From positions 1 through 64,000 of the forward strand of contig JAODTK010001876.1 in assembly GCA_026419785.1 (NCBI GenBank): DNA of 64,000 nt, written 5' to 3'. Positions 1 to 13,400 of this stretch are shown piece after piece. A program made the position numbers and the translations under genes. The stretch comes from Sclerodactyla briareus. Taxonomy: Eukaryota; Echinodermata; Holothuroidea; Dendrochirotida; Sclerodactylidae. Positions within the stretch are counted from its first letter, which is position 1. Every line of letters begins with the position of its first letter. The notes beneath the pieces were generated by a model, which did not search any database, had not been told where the DNA came from, and saw nothing but the letters and a program-made list of their open reading frames with translations.

Positions 1-470
1 AAAGTTGGTCACCAAATGTATTACACCCAGACGAATGAAACTTTCCTTACTACCGTCGTCGCAAATGTTTCTGTTGCCGAGATATATGACGATTTCCTAT
101 GGTGACCTTGAATGATCCTTGACCTTACACCCAAACAATAGGGTTCATCCTCACCATACATTTCTACCTCACATATACCCAATTTGAATTTGCATATACT
201 CCCGCGTTCGTTAGATTATCGTGCTGACAAGTTTTTGAACTTTTGCCTCATCGTGACCTTGAATGAGCTTTAAAACGGCACCAGGAAAACAATAGGGGTC
301 ATCCTCCCCATAATGTCAACCCCATACAATTTGGAACTTTGATACCAGTTTGTCGTCTTAGATATCGTGGATGACAAGGGGGTGTCCGACACACACAAGC
401 ACAGACACACACACCCATACGCACGGTGCTGACTGCATAGATCCTGTTGCCTTCGCAATGAATAAAAATG
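1..470. repeat. Degenerate short tandem repeat, CA-rich end
   Basis: The phrase 'gtgaccttgaatga' occurs near 102 and again near 253, each followed by a similar phrase ending in 'aataggg(g)tcatcctc.ccata'. This gives a period of about 150 bp with two visible units and a partial one at the window edge. The array runs into an ACAC-rich tract at about 388-415. Similar GACCTT-containing arrays that end in short microsatellites are common in invertebrate genomes. The short frames here are not coding. Confidence 0.6.
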
Positions 471-1939
471 ACGAACTATGCGTTTGTTTTATTTCTGAGA
501 TTATTTTCTGTGGGAGTGAGAGACAGACACTTCCTTCCATACTAGAGATTCTTTTCCTCTATTACCACGCTGAATCGTGGTATTTGCAATAGTCCATAGG
601 CCTACTCCGTATTGTATTTACTCATAGGTGATAGCCTTTTCATTGCATTACAAATCCCAATGTGGGTGGAGGGGTGAGCGAAACTGAAAGTGGACTGGGA
701 AATGCGACACCTGGATTGCTGCTAGGGCTACCATTTGCTCCAAACAGTTCGACTTACCAACTGTTAACAACTCACCCCCTCCGCCCCACGCTCTCGAAAG
801 GCTGAGTGAAAAAAGTCGTGTGCAATTTTGTGTTCTGGTTCTTTCTAATCTGCTAGTAGAGGTAATAAGGTACACCCAGAGAATTTCTCGATATGAAGTT
901 CGCGATCATTGTCAAAGTAGATACTCATGTCACTCGTGTATAGTGTTTCCCCTTCTAACTAGAATGGGGCAATTGATCAAATGAACAGTATAGGCTACCT
1001 GACTGATCGTCCAATAAAATAAAAACAACTTCACGGTATATGGGCGTTTTGATTTTTAGGGTAACAGTGGCCTATAACACCCATGAAAGGCAACTGTAGT
1101 GTTTGTTAAATTCACCTGGTCATATCAACATATGTAGTTTGTCACAATTATGCTATTTTTAAGGCTACAAAATATTGTTAACTTCCGGCATTTTTTTTGA
1201 TCAGAATTATCTTTTTTTTAAGAAAACACCCAAAATATGCCTTTTTTAATACAAAAATATGACTTTTTTCCAACATTTTTAATGTTACCTATTAATCTAT
1301 TTTCAGATCCAAGCCCTCATTTTCTTTCCAAAAGCAGTTGATTACATGCTAATCAATAGCCATGAATATACCCCGGTTTTAGTTGTTTATTGTTGGGTGG
1401 GGGTTGTATTGTTTCTTTCTGGCAATCTTGGCATTTTACACACATTCCTTTTCATCAGTCTGAGCTGTTTTTATGGTGTTTCCGTTACATCTCATCTTTT
1501 ATTTTCCTGTTGCCTGTATATATGCTTGGTCCGAGTCGTCTGAACGGGCTGGAAACTTCCTTTACAGGATTGTGGACCAATTGCCTTGGTCAGCAGTCGT
1601 CTCCCTCCACCCCCTGGATAACTATTGGCCGTGGTGAACTAAAGCTCTGCTTATCTTTTTTTTTTTACTCTTTCATTGTCTTAGTTATTACGTCGTTCAT
1701 TGCGCTGATCTCGATCTGCCTCATTCAGCAACGTTGTTGTGCTTTTATTTTTATATCTTTCTTATTTTCATTTACTGTTCTTGTCTTTGTATCTTCTACG
1801 TGCTCTGTTCTATTCTTATTCTTATTTTTTATTATGCACATCCATCGTTATCGTGGTTGTCGAGGTGGTAAACCCAAGAACACTCTACCCCTACCATCAT
1901 TACTGGTCACCAGGATCGCCTATCCTTCAGAATCGTCGT
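471..1939. other. No gene seen
   Basis: AT-rich DNA with several T runs (1,190-1,280). A T/C-rich stretch of about 1,640-1,830 gives long hydrophobic frames in two phases, which is a composition effect. The later part may be the 5' region of the LINE that follows, since LINE-like frames begin at about 1,940, but I cannot show an ORF1 here. Confidence 0.5.
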
Positions 1940-4900
1940 TCTAGTAATTCAAATAATATTTTCTATCTCTCTAGTAAGCTATCGCCCTGGCACTCATCCT
2001 TCCCCTCAGTTTTGCTTTGCCTCCTGGAATGCCAGTTCTATTCGTATAATATATATAAACACATCCACTTCCTTAGCGACTTAGTTATAGTGCCCAACCT
2101 AAGCTGTGTGGCCTCACTGAAACTTGGCTCACTGGCGATGGAGAGATGTCAAGGTCAGATTGCAGATTTTTCAAAACACTTGCCTAACTCTAAATTGCTT
2201 CATTCTCATCATCGGGATTGGTAGATAGCGGTGGTATTGCCTTTGATTCGTGATGGTCTCCATATTAACGTCCACGCCCATATGTGTTCAATTCCTTTTG
2301 ATATGGACCTAACCATCTCTTCTTTTGTCCACGTTTTTTCGCCTTGCTGTGCTATACAGACCCCCACCTAGCAAAAGAACAAGCTTACTTCCTCACTTTT
2401 GATGAATTCTCTTCCCTCCTGGATATTTGACTGTCGGCTCTACCCATCTGTTACTGACTGTTGATTTCATATCCATGTTGATGTTTTTGAATGACCGTGA
2501 TGCCGGTAAGTTTCTCACCTTATTGGACACTTACGATCTGCAGCAACATATCCGTTGGGGGGCGGGGGCCGGGAGGGCGCATACCTTTATATCACGTGCT
2601 GGACCTACTCATCTCCAGGAGGGTGACGACCTTGTAGGTTGTCCTATTATACAGCATGGCTTACCATCGAACCACGATGCAATCGTGTCGTCTTAACATC
2701 CTGCGTCCTGGGACCGTGCTCCAAGCAAATACCGGCCCGTTCACTACATTATGTCAGCATTGATGACATTTACGCTCACATCCATACCTCCGCTTTCGCT
2801 CCTGCTCCGTCTTTGGACCCTCGATCCCTTGTCCCGTGATATACAACATCTGACTAGTTCATTCGACAGCCATGCACTATTGGTGCATAGAATGTCTTCT
2901 TCGTCTCATGCACCTTGGGATTGCTATACTCTCCGTGCTGCAAGAGAGGCGTCGGCATCTTGAACGCAAGTGGTTGCGGTCCACTTGCTGTAATAAGAAA
3001 TTTATTAAACATTGTAATTCATTACAAAAGCCTCTTTCTAAGTTTGAAAACCCTACACACTGATCTTATCTCACGTCCGATCAAAGAACCTTTTCTGTCC
3101 TCAATGAACTCACATTCTCCTAAGTCACAATATCGTTGCTGTCCCTGATGGACGCTGAATTGGGTAATTCTCCTAATGAGTTTTCGCTGCAGTAAGGTCA
3201 GGAAACTCCGTATGGTCTGAATCCTTTTTCCTACACCGCTCCTCTCTATTGCCGCTACTGAGTCTTGTTTGATAAGCTTTAATAATTTTTCTGTGGTTTC
3301 TAAGATGAGGTACTCCGCATCAGCAAGCTCTCCACTATCAAGTCCTGCTTTTTGGATCCTCTACCTGCCAACTTTCTCAATCTTCTCTCACCTTGTCTTC
3401 CTACTATACTAGGAATCGTAAACAACTCCTTCCTTGTCCTTTCGGTGTTTTGTCATCTTCACTGAAGCATGGCCTGGTCACTACCCGCTGCTGACAAACC
3501 AGGCCTTTGGAGCCCTGAGAGCTTCGCCAACTCCGCCCGATTTCAAATCTTCTTCCTTTTCTTGTGCTGGCTATTGAAAGAGTGGCTGTCGTCAGTGCAA
3601 GTTGATCATTGTGAAAAACCCATCTTCATGCCCCTATGCAGTCGTGCTTACCGTCCTTTCAATAGCACAGAAACTGCCTGCTTCGTGTACAGAACGACAG
3701 CTTATGTGCGCTTGATAGGCGCAACGAACTATCTTGGTTCTGCCGATTTTAGTGGCTGCTTCTGCCCCATAGACCATTTTCAGCTTATCAATCGCCTACA
3801 GAGAGATACGTGTTTGAGTGGTTTGCTAGCTACCTGGCGGTCGAACCCATTCTGTTTACTTTGATAATACTTATGTCCCGTCTACCTTCTTGATTGTGGT
3901 GTCCCTCAGGATCGTCATTGGGCCTATTGCTTTCCTACTGCTTCAGTGCTCCACGCCAGACGTTGTTTGCAGCCCACGGTTCCATTCTGTCGCCATGCTG
4001 ACACACTCACTCTCATCGGACATTCGACCCTTTGATCGTGCAGTCGCGGTGAATCAGATGGAAGCTGTATCCCGACATAAAATTCCTGTGCCGTTCCAAT
4101 ATCTTGTGCGGATGACAAGAAGACAGAGTTTTTTCACTTTTCTTCACACTTCAGTAGTTTCCTTCTTGGCGTCCTACCATCAATGTCCGCAACTCTGTCA
4201 TCGAACCTGTATCCAAGTTCGCAATTTAGAAAATCATGGACTCTTCTTTGGAAATGTCTAGTCATGTGCAAACTCTTTTTAAAGCTGCTCTGCACGCAAG
4301 TAGAATGATAGGGACATTCGCATACTCGATTCGATTAGCAGACCACCACCATGCTGATCCATGCCTTGTCACATCTAGGCTGGGTGCTTGTAATTCCTTT
4401 TTGTTTGGCATTCCTTTCAACCCTCATTAACAAGCTTCAACGAAAAGAACATTGCTGCTCGACTGTCCCCGTGTTCCTCGTTTGTGTGCATATCACTCCA
4501 CTGCTCTGCAGCTTCACTGGCTCCCTATAAGGCATAGAATTGCTTTTAAAATTCTTCTCCTCACTTACAAGCTGTCAACTGTAAGGCTCCTGATTTCATC
4601 TCATACGTATTTCAGCTGCATGTTCCTTCTCATCGCTTTAAGGTCAATCTAATCATCATCTCAAATTCATGCACGCTCGTCCACCACGTTTCTATGGGGA
4701 TCGTTCCGTTTGCTCTGCTGCTCCTCACTTATGGAATGCTCTCCCCAACTATTCGTCTGCCCCCGACTGTGCTACTTTCAAGGCTCGGTCTTAAAACGGT
4801 TCCTCTTCACCCAGAATTATCTGTCTGCCTAATCCTTTTGTTATGTCTTTTGTGTGTTTTTCCTCCCTTGTTTTGTCTTTCTGTTCCTTTCTGTGTCTTC

Positions 4901-5012
4901 TGTTTCCTTCTTCGTTTCCTATTCGCCTTCCTGTTTGTTTCAAAAAGGTCTGTGAGCGCTTAGAGCTGTTTGCATTATGCGCTCTATCAAGTCCCTATTA
5001 TTATTAGATTAG
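1940..5012 (+). mobile_element. CR1/L2-like LINE, nearly full ORF2, frame-broken
   Basis: A non-LTR retrotransposon whose ORF2 can be followed across all three plus frames. The AP-endonuclease part (about 1,985-2,700) has a 'TGDGEMSRSD'-like segment, a 'HLLLTVDFISMLM' segment that aligns with the family's usual GDFN box, and 'PSNHDAIVSS', which resembles the SDH box. A basic 'ERKWLRSTCCNKK' linker lies near 2,970-3,010. The reverse transcriptase (about 3,330-4,250) shows 'LDPLPANFLNLL', 'YRPFNSTETA', 'DFSGCFCPIDHFQLINRLQ' (family norm DFSAAFDTIDH) and GVPQ near 3,900. The C-terminal region has 'VTSRLGACNSFLFGIP' (4,367-4,415) and 'LHWLPIRHRIAFKILLLTYK' (4,510-4,580), which are hallmarks of CR1/L2-type elements. 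The catalytic YADD box reads HADT near 4,000, so its second aspartate is gone. Multiple frameshifts and stops make it dead. The exact clade is not certain. Confidence 0.88.
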
Positions 5013-7779
5013 TCGCTCAACAGTAAGAGGGGTTTTCACGTAAATTTTGGTGTCCCTTTTTTACACGGTGACCATTTTTATGTTCTCCTATATTTTCCAT
5101 CAATGAGGTTGATGGGCCTTTTACAAGGTCACAACACTAAATTCCTTCCAACAACAAACATAGGTCATTTGGGATTGACCTATGCGTTGGGTGTCCCATG
5201 ACCATTTTCTTTTTGTGATATTTTGCTGTCTTGATAGAACGATTTCTTTAACATAATTTTTTTAAAGTGTGGGAAAAAAAAGAAAAAACTAAAAATTAAA
5301 AACAACACAAAACAATTCATCAAAAATATAATCTATTCTTTGAAATTCAAAATATTCTGTGCTAATACTTTGGTGCCCCCCATTTCCACGTGAAATGTTG
5401 TCAACTTTTATTATTCCATCCAAATAGGCTAAAAAACTGTATGTATTGGGCAATTCCTTGATTTTTTTTATTTCGCAGAGTCCCAAAATGACCTGAAGAT
5501 ATCCATAGCTATACTATTATACACATACACAGAAAAATACAGTAAAAATGTTGTGTTTCACGGTAATGGGACACAACGGTGTCCCGTTTACACGGAAACA
5601 GTTATTTCTCATTTTGTGGGTCATTTTGAGTATGTCGATGCAATTCATGTCTGAACACACCGCATTGTAAGAGACCATTTTGAGTACTTTAATAGGAATT
5701 GAGTAAAATAAATAATTGACAACATGAATCTAGATTCATTTTATTCCAGGCAAAAATGCAGGTCCTTCGTGGTACCCCTTACTTTATGGATCGGCCATAT
5801 GCAAACTCAACACGCGACCACAACTTCCGCCACTTTGTGTGAGCCAATACCCTCGTATCGTACCCCTTACGGGTATCAGTAGGGTCATGTCACAGATGTT
5901 AGACCACTAATTAATAAGAACAGGAAGACATGTTTAGGGTATCACTCCTCAGAAGTCCTATTAGATTATTGTGTCCTGACATCTGTGACACGATCAGCCT
6001 CTATACGTGCTTACTGTTGAACGCCTACACTAAATCCCCGTACTTGGTACTTGGCCACCCTGTTGCTCACTCACAAGAATTTCATATGATGCATGCGTTG
6101 AGACAGATAAGAAATATTGACCCAAACATTTTTCAGTAATACAGGATATCTATAAGTTCATGAATCAAAGCATAACACATGTCCATACACCAGGGGATCA
6201 CATTGGCATTGACCATTTCACACTGCAATACTGTCTAAATGGCATACATAGGATTGTTTGCAGCCAGTAAGTGTTACGAGGCGACTTCAAGTGGCTGAAT
6301 TTTCACTGTTTATCATTAGGTTCAACTATATGACATGCATGTGAGTTGCCTATTGACCTGTATAAAGATCCTTATTATTCTTTATTATTCCTGCATTCAT
6401 TGCACGATGTCAACGCAACCAAGAATGCTGTATACCATTACCGTGAATTTACCGTCACCCATTTAATGTACATTACCTATAGGGGTGAACCTAAAGGACT
6501 ACTTTTAATAAGAAACTTAATCATGTCTGAAACAGTATCAGTATGTAATGGTTTACCTGTCTTCACCATCTCAATTTCCACCAGCGTAGGTTCCTTTGAG
6601 CTATTCCACTAACATCCAAATGTCCTACTATGTGTAGCAATAAGGTTAATGAATATTCAGAACTAAATGAATGGTGGTTTGTCCATAATGTGGACGTAAA
6701 CCATAATGTAAAATGTCATGTTACTGAGAATGCAGATTTGCTCCACAACGGAAGTCTCCAGTTTGGTTGTTGTACACCGCTGCCCATTTTTTTTTTTTTA
6801 ATTCTCGAGGGCTTTCTTACCTTACTTTCTTAGTTTCAACCTGACGTCATATGCATGCAGATAAGTGAAGGTAACCCTGTTACATGGATTTCTGTTTTGA
6901 CATGGTTGTTTAGGAAATTAAACAATCTGTCTAAATCTGCCCAATTTGTGTAGTTTCTCACATAATATTTACACACTGTTGTGTAAGATTTCCTCCTCCA
7001 GTATGAAAAAAGATACATACAGAGATTAGGCCGAAAGCATAACTGCTTATTTCCTTCCGGTCTTGCCACAGGTGAAACGCGTAAATATAAAAGATTTACA
7101 CAGGTTCCAACTTGGATTGGACTGAGTATTATCGACTAATGTTCACAATACTGTATACAAGGCAGCTGTGGACCGCAAATAGCACAATGGCCTCAACCAA
7201 CAATGGGGACTACACACTGATGATGTGGTCGCAAATACCGTTTTATAATATTTTTGTTTCAAGTATTAATTGTTACTGAAAAGAACCTTGCTAAGTTTTC
7301 CTGCTAAAATTCCATGGACTTTCGTGACGTTCCACCCCAGTTCCACGACTTTCCATGGCTTACAGCTAGCGTAACTGACAGAAAAATTGCATGTGCAATT
7401 AAGCCACACAACGACTTTGGATGCGCTTGTTCCTGGCAATGTAATCGTGTGTGTGTGTGGGGGGGGGGTATGTATCAATTACAACATATCTTAAAAATGT
7501 TATGTCACTGGCACCCATATGATAGTGTTGTCCTAACTCAATATTGTGTTAATCTGCACAATTCGTGAAAAATTACAGAACCTTCACACAATGATGTGTA
7601 ATTCCTTACCAATTCGGGAAGTGTGCTAGGTACACAGTGTTGTGTATATTTACACAATATTTTTTGAGGTTTGAGAAAAATTGTATAGAATGTTCTCGAC
7701 TGGAGCACCAATAGTGCTTGTAGGTCAAACCACACAAACGTAATTGTTGTTGAACACCCAACTCACCCTATAAAATTAC
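5013..7779. other. No gene seen
   Basis: AT-rich sequence. Short frames occur on both strands, none recognised. A short inverted repeat built on 'tgtcacagatgt' and its complement lies at about 5,886-5,992. A G run lies at about 7,462-7,469. Phrases around 5,040-5,060 and 5,560-5,590 repeat 'ggtgtccc' near 'tttacacg', which may be transposon-end debris. Confidence 0.45.
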
Positions 7780-8900
7780 CATTGATGGCTGATGATAATC
7801 ATAACATGTTATGATCACCCAAGGTAATCTGTAGAAAATTCCCTTTGGGTAAAAATATCACCTAGATAACTACTGACCCCAGACCCCTAGATGATCGCTG
7901 ATCGCATTCTCCAGACACACCACATGCACAAGTGCTAGGGCTATGCGTTGGATACCCTTCACCGTAATATTTTTAAATATTACATAGAATGTACGCTCTT
8001 CAGTGGAGATGATGCATTTTGCTTTTCCCCCAATGGCTCACCATTCCCTCCACACAATATCTTATCATGTCCTTTTTATGACTTTTGTAGGATCAAGATA
8101 CCCCACCTGTCAATAAACATGGTCCTCAGTGGTCAACATTTACGAAAGACTAACTGTGTCACAGTCCATAATAACATCGACAGGTCTCATGATAACTCAA
8201 CCTAATCTGTAGGCTGATCCCCCTCCCCCTTTTTTGTTGGTAGCTAATTAGCACCGTTTAATGTATTTGACATATATCTCTGAATACCCCGTAGGTACCA
8301 CATTTTTTTCATGTTCATTCTCTCTCATAACAGTGCGTTATGCCTATGTAAAGATCTCTGACTTTATAAATCCCAGAAACCAGCGTAGGTAACACTAGTC
8401 TGTAGGAGATATCATTTTGCGATTTCTGCATTTTTTCCTGTGAGAGTCATTACGCCCCTCCAATGACCGTTGACCTAAATTCCTGAATAAACCCCGTATG
8501 AACACTAGTCCATGATATAACTGATCGAGTATGATGTCAATCCAATCTAATGCGTGAGGAAAAGCATTTTTAGGCTCGTAGTTATTAGCATATGTTCATT
8601 ATGCCCCTTTAATTACCCTGTGACCTTGAATCCCTAACACCTGGTAGGTTTTACATCCACGATGACAAGGACTGCGATTATGATGGTAACCCACCTAATT
8701 GTGGAGAAGCATTTCGTAGTTTTCTACATAATGCCCGTTATAACCCTTTGGATTTTTTCCCCTTACCTCGAGATTTACCATGGGCCAGTAATCATTGTGT
8801 CTAAGGTAGTTTCGACTCCGTCCGAGGAAAGAATATTTGTGACTTGCGGAGATAGAAAGATGACGGCGGACGGACGTACATACAGAGCAGACCGAAAGAC
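7780..8900. repeat. Degenerate tandem repeat, ~150-bp unit
   Basis: The phrases 'cattacgcccctccaatgac' (8,449), 'cattatgcccctttaattac' (8,599) and 'cataatgcccgttataac' (8,727) repeat. The companion phrase 'tatgatg(g)taacccacctaa' recurs in diverged form near 7,808, 8,190, 8,530 and 8,678. Near the right end the spacing is about 130-150 bp; further left it is irregular. The array ends in GACGGACGGAC-like DNA and a microsatellite, as at the window start, which suggests the same repeat family. Confidence 0.6.
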
Positions 8901-8906
8901 AAACCA

Positions 8907-9016
8907 CAGACGACAGACAGACAGACAGACCACAACAGCCAGACAGACAGACAGAAGATAGATAGTAGATAGATAGATAGTAGATAGATAGATATATAGA
9001 TTAGATAGATAGATAT

Positions 9017-9051
<35 letters not shown>

Positions 9052-9150
9052 TACTAGATAGATAGATGATAGATAGCTAGATAGACAGACAGACAGACAG
9101 ACAGACAAGACAGACAGACGACAGACAGACAGACAGACGATAGATAGATA
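8907..9150. repeat. Compound (CAGA)n/(GATA)n microsatellite
   Basis: An alternating block of CAGA and GATA tetranucleotides with a few interruptions. GATA units dominate about 8,956-9,075, and CAGA units dominate 8,910-8,950 and 9,083-9,140. The tyrosine- or serine-rich frames across it are artefacts of the repeat. Confidence 0.95.
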
Positions 9151-9339
9151 TATAGCAATTTCATGTAACATCTTTCAGCACCTTCAACATACCCTACACT
9201 CACTCGCATTATTCTGTTACCTTCTCTTTTTGTGATAGGGTCCAACCGAAAGGTACCCCTGCGATATATTTCCCTGAGAATGCTGGACTGAAGGATTATA
9301 AGACCAGGACCTGACTGCAGTCCTTGGGGCTCTCGAATT

Positions 9340-10279
9340 ACGTCAGAGGTGACGGCGTAATTGACGAGTAGATACCTGCTGTTGGCGTTATCGGAGCGTT
9401 CTTCAACGCCTTACGAGGTCTACTCTCTAAAGTCGTCCTCTCTGAAGTAAATACCCACGTCATGACGGGGTTCATCGAGAAGATCACGATGGCACTATGC
9501 TGTGTGCCGGCGATCGTGTGGTCCAGCGTGTCGCGTTTAAGAACCACGCCTAAAATGGCGGGCGTACTCGCTCTGACGGGAACTTTGACCGGTGTGAGTA
9601 TTACCCTCGCGATGGTGTCTTACAAGTACACTAATGTTGGTGATGCTCAAGCTATCATTTCTAGCAACCCATCCATCGTCGGGTGATTTGCCTGGTGTTT
9701 CTAGCTGAGAGAATGACTGCCCTGGATATCCTAGCCAGCGTATTCGCCCTGGTCGGAGTTATCGCTCTTTCTCGCCCGACGTTCATATTCGATAGGTCAG
9801 TGGTTTTTGACGGGATGCGTTAATTGGGAGTTGCTCAGCGATTGCTACAGCATTTTCGATAGCAACCGCGAACGTCCTCAAGCGTGTCTTGTGTTTGCAG
9901 GATGTGGACAAGAATGTTTCGCTTCTTTACATCAATTTACTAGGTGCGATACTCTGTAGTATCATATGTACCGTGCTTTGGAAATGGCAGTGGCCGCATA
10001 ATCCAGACTACCAGATATTTTTGCTTGCGTCAGGGGTTTTGCGCTCCATTAACAACTTTCTGATAATGGTAGCCCCTGCAGAGAGAGAGCCTACCACGTG
10101 TTCCTTGTGAATGCTTCCTCCCTACTTGGATCCTTATGTGCTTCAATATATATTCCTTGATGTTCCACCTGATCTCTTTAGCGTTATTGGTTCTTCGGGA
10201 ATAATAGTCTCCATTGTCCTTATCACTAAATCCAGATCAGATTCAGACACTGACAATGGGCCAAATGATCGTGGATAGT
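9340..10279 (+). pseudogene. SLC35G-like EamA transporter, copy A (decayed)
   Basis: A relic of a ten-span drug/metabolite transporter with two EamA repeats; the SLC35G family is the closest I recognise. The first repeat is open from about 9,373 to 9,684. It includes 'MTGFIEKITMALCCVPAIV' (9,462), 'MAGVLALTGTLTGVSITLAM' and 'NVGDAQAIISSNPSIVG', then a TGA stop. In other phases it continues with 'LAERMTALDILASVFALVG' and 'SRPTFIF'. After a frame change the second repeat has 'VLKRVLCLQDVDKNVSLLYINLLGAI', 'KWQWPHN' and 'VLQYIFLDVPPDLFSVIGSSG', ending near a TAG at 10,277. No intron is visible. It lines up throughout with copy B (29.4 kb) and more distantly with copies C and D. Several frameshifts make it a pseudogene, unless the sequence has indel errors. 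The substrate is unknown. Confidence 0.8.
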
Positions 10280-12430
10280 CTATTGACAAAGTAATGAAAC
10301 AGGCGGTGAATACCTTTTAATCAATGAACCCTAAAACGAGAGAATTCATAATCTGGCCGTGTTATCAACCCACCACGCACACATCCTTATTTGCTCTGCC
10401 ACAACTAGGTCCAGTTGTCGCATATCGAATTAAAAGAAAAAGCTTCACGTCTGGTGAAGCAGGTGAGTATACCAAGGGGCTAACAACGGGCGTCGAGTCG
10501 GTGACCTCCCGCTTCCATCCAGTTTGTGTGGGCCTTCCATATGTAACTTTTTTGAGTAAAATTTTTGCAGAACCGCCAACTCAAGGCCAGTCTTCCAAAC
10601 CACATGGTTTAAATCCCAGCGTGTTGGTTGTTTTTGTTTTTTCCGAATTTGTTTGGTTTACACGTCAAGGTTCTCCAATATGTTTTTGAAACAGTTGAAA
10701 CCGATTTGAAACGTCTGTGCACGAGAATGGGTATAAATAAGGTTATAGATAGTAAGGGGGATTTGAGAATTCTAGACTATGCGTTCCATGCTGTTCTTAC
10801 ATGATGAAATAGTTATTTATGTGTATGACATTGTTCATAAAATATTTTGCAATAGGCCTACTATTATTTGTTACTCATTATTACATACGCAAAACTAGCA
10901 AATGTCGGCGGTAACCGCCAGAACGTATATATTCCGCATCTCTTATCAAGAAATTTGTGTGACATGAAACGGACAATTTTCGTAGAAAGAAGACATTTTG
11001 TAGACTTGTGAAGCGACAACGTGTAAAGGTATATGGGTCATTCCATGAATTGAAACAGAAGGGGCCAACCTATGACATGGATATTTCAGGCCCAAAATCA
11101 GTTTTTCATCCATTGCTCAATCAATTTCTATTCAAGAAGAACTTTCTTGTGTAATTCTTCATTCATTCTACTGATAAAAAGTACTATTTTTGCATTGAAA
11201 ATATTAGATACAACATCCACAGGTCTCATAAATTAATAAGATAATACAGGGTTTCATATGTAAGGGGACACCAAAGTATTAAAATTTAATCAACCCCACA
11301 AGCGTTTAATTTGTTTTATGAATTGATCAGATTATTTTGTCAATTTCTGAAGGGAATATTAAACAAATCTTCATTTAATGGTAGTTTCAGGTTGTTAGGG
11401 CCATTAAGAAGCAATTTAGGCTATAAGCACCTTGTTAATTTATGAGCACCCCTACAGCCCCGGACAGGTGCGTCCTTAATAAGCACATTTATTAAGATTC
11501 GACCTTTCAACACATGACCACCCGACAGAGGTGTCAAATTAGGTCAGAGGCACACACACGCGGTCAACAATTATATCCCTATGGTGAACCATCCAGCCAG
11601 CCTTCGCAGATATTCAATTCTCGATATAGCCGAAAAACAGTTTTTGACCCCTAAGTGACTCGAAGACCTTCAATGATAGGACAGTTTTTATGAGAATTGT
11701 ACTCTCATGGGATACAGCCACTCCTAGAGATGCATTCTGATGCAAACACCACCGTGCTATTGCAGAAAAAGTACTAATATCATTTTTGAACCCCTAAGTG
11801 ACCTTTAATGACCATTCAATGACATGGCGGTTGTTATGAAAAATGTTACAATCAATGTGATGTATTCACTCTATGTAATGCTTCGAATCATTTCGTGCAC
11901 CGATTAATTTCAGAAGCCGGGGCACGCTGCCCCCCCCCACACCATTTTCTGAGAATTAAAAATTCGGGCGAAAAATGCGTGGAAAATGTGGAGGAAAAAA
12001 GCAAAGTGAAGAATGCCTGAATGTATGCAGTCTGGTTTTGATAAGAAAGCCCGGAAAACAGCAATTGTTTTTCGCACGCTCCGCACGTGCCGGTAGTTTC
12101 CAATGACCGACTTGTAAAATTTAGGTACAAATTTTTGCTCCACCAAATTGGAGTGATCCCGACGCCTATGGCTTTTCCCTTCGATTCCACCAAAGACCGT
12201 TCGGTAGACACCAGGATCCCACGCAAACAAAGCCAGGGTAGAGAAGGTAATAAAAAAGTACCATGTGTGATACTCGGTAAATCAAACTTAGTATGCACAA
12301 TGATACCTTTTTTGTCTGCCAGTCTTTTACCAAATCACACATGTAGATGGATGTATTGAGCTGGCAAGTGCCGTTTCCGTCGATATGGAGGGTATGAAAA
12401 TCTGAAATTGTCGCGCTACCGCCGACGCAA
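10280..12430. other. No gene seen
   Basis: A plus-strand open frame of 121 codons (10,324-10,689) and an overlapping minus-strand pair (11,888-12,298) match nothing I recognise and lack supporting context. 'gggtcattccatgaattgaa' at about 11,036 looks like a repeat end seen in other invertebrates, but no partner end was found. A C run lies at 11,931-11,938. Confidence 0.45.
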
Positions 12431-12433
12431 ACG

Positions 12434-12514
12434 AGGTGGCGACATTCCGCTTAGATGGTCATTTACCATCTAGTGTCCCCCCACTTTTCGAAAACGCTCG
12501 ACCGCCCCTGCTTG
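12434..12514. repeat. Short dispersed repeat, copy 1 (C-tract family)
   Basis: This shares 'GGTGGCG', 'CGCTTAGATG', 'TGTCC', a C run, 'TTCGAAA' and 'CCGCCCCTGCTT', in the same order, with 20,487-20,572. The two copies differ in C-tract length. It looks like the end of a dispersed element in which a long C tract is a normal part. Confidence 0.6.
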
Positions 12515-12779
12515 ATACTACCCTATTCTGAAGAGAGACTATATAGAGATACCGGTATATATTGTAAGATCCCTGTTGAATGTTCAACAGTATATAGAAA
12601 ATCCTCCAACATATAGAAGAAAACCGTAGTGATTTTCAAAATTAACGATGTATTCGAGCAAAGTATTAACACAGGATATGGTCGGAGACCTCCTGGTCAC
12701 TTCGTCAACTATACAATGAGTGAACACTTAATTTCTCATGCATTGCAAAAACACTGAAAGATCAGACAAAAACACCCTG

Positions 12780-13400
12780 AGACCGTGAATCAACGTACGC
12801 GTTGCTATGGTGGAAACAATAGAAAAAATTGCGTAGATGTTAAGTTCAAGTTGTACGCGCTGGCGTATACCTAGAGCGTCAAAAGAGTGAAATGAAGAAG
12901 CACACTAATAGCCGCGCGGGAGTACATAATGTGACGCGACCGTAATAAGTCCGGCATAGAGCATGATTAATGAACTAGAGTTGGGGACTGTTCGTCACGC
13001 GCGCGTGCAAGGAAGAGGCCTACCCCCCACAACAAACATGTTATTATACCTCGTAGTAATGCCTCAGCACACGCGCCGTATAGAACCAATATCAATTGGG
13101 CATTAGTTTTTGTAAGAATTCGCATCATCATAAATACGCGCAAGGAGCTCGCTCGAGCAATCTCTGAACGCGCTTCTGTGTTAACAGACGCGCGTATCCT
13201 ATCGTTAGGCTAGGGCGATTGTGATTTTCAGGGGGAGATGGTGCAGTGCGCGTCTCAGAAAGTAGTGTTCTGCGTCAGACCAGGCATGGGGATTTTGTAC
13301 ATGGAATATGCGCGTTAAACAACGCGTTCTCACGCAGGCGCAACCAGCTCGGGGCAATCTAGGCCCGGCAATCCAACGATAACGCGCCTATACTGGATGA
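12780..13400. other. CGCG-rich island, possible CpG island or promoter
   Basis: By eye there are about a dozen CGCG tetramers in roughly 600 bp, many in an ACGCG context (for example near 12,936, 12,997, 13,072, 13,135, 13,165, 13,190, 13,321 and 13,382). Flanking DNA has very few. No recognisable coding sequence starts here. A downstream 83-codon frame (13,447-13,698) resembles nothing known. It could be an unmethylated regulatory island, a first-exon region of a gene outside recognition, or a GC-rich repeat. Confidence 0.35.

Noticed and set aside
1390..2224. 184- and 161-codon plus-strand frames rich in Phe/Leu/Ser
   Set aside because: Composition effect of T/C-rich DNA. The second overlaps the true LINE frame in another phase.
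5030..5720. DNA transposon suggested by repeated 'ggtgtccc' words
   Set aside because: No matching inverted ends or target duplication could be placed.
8890..9160. CRISPR-like array of short repeats
   Set aside because: Plain tetranucleotide microsatellite with no spacers.
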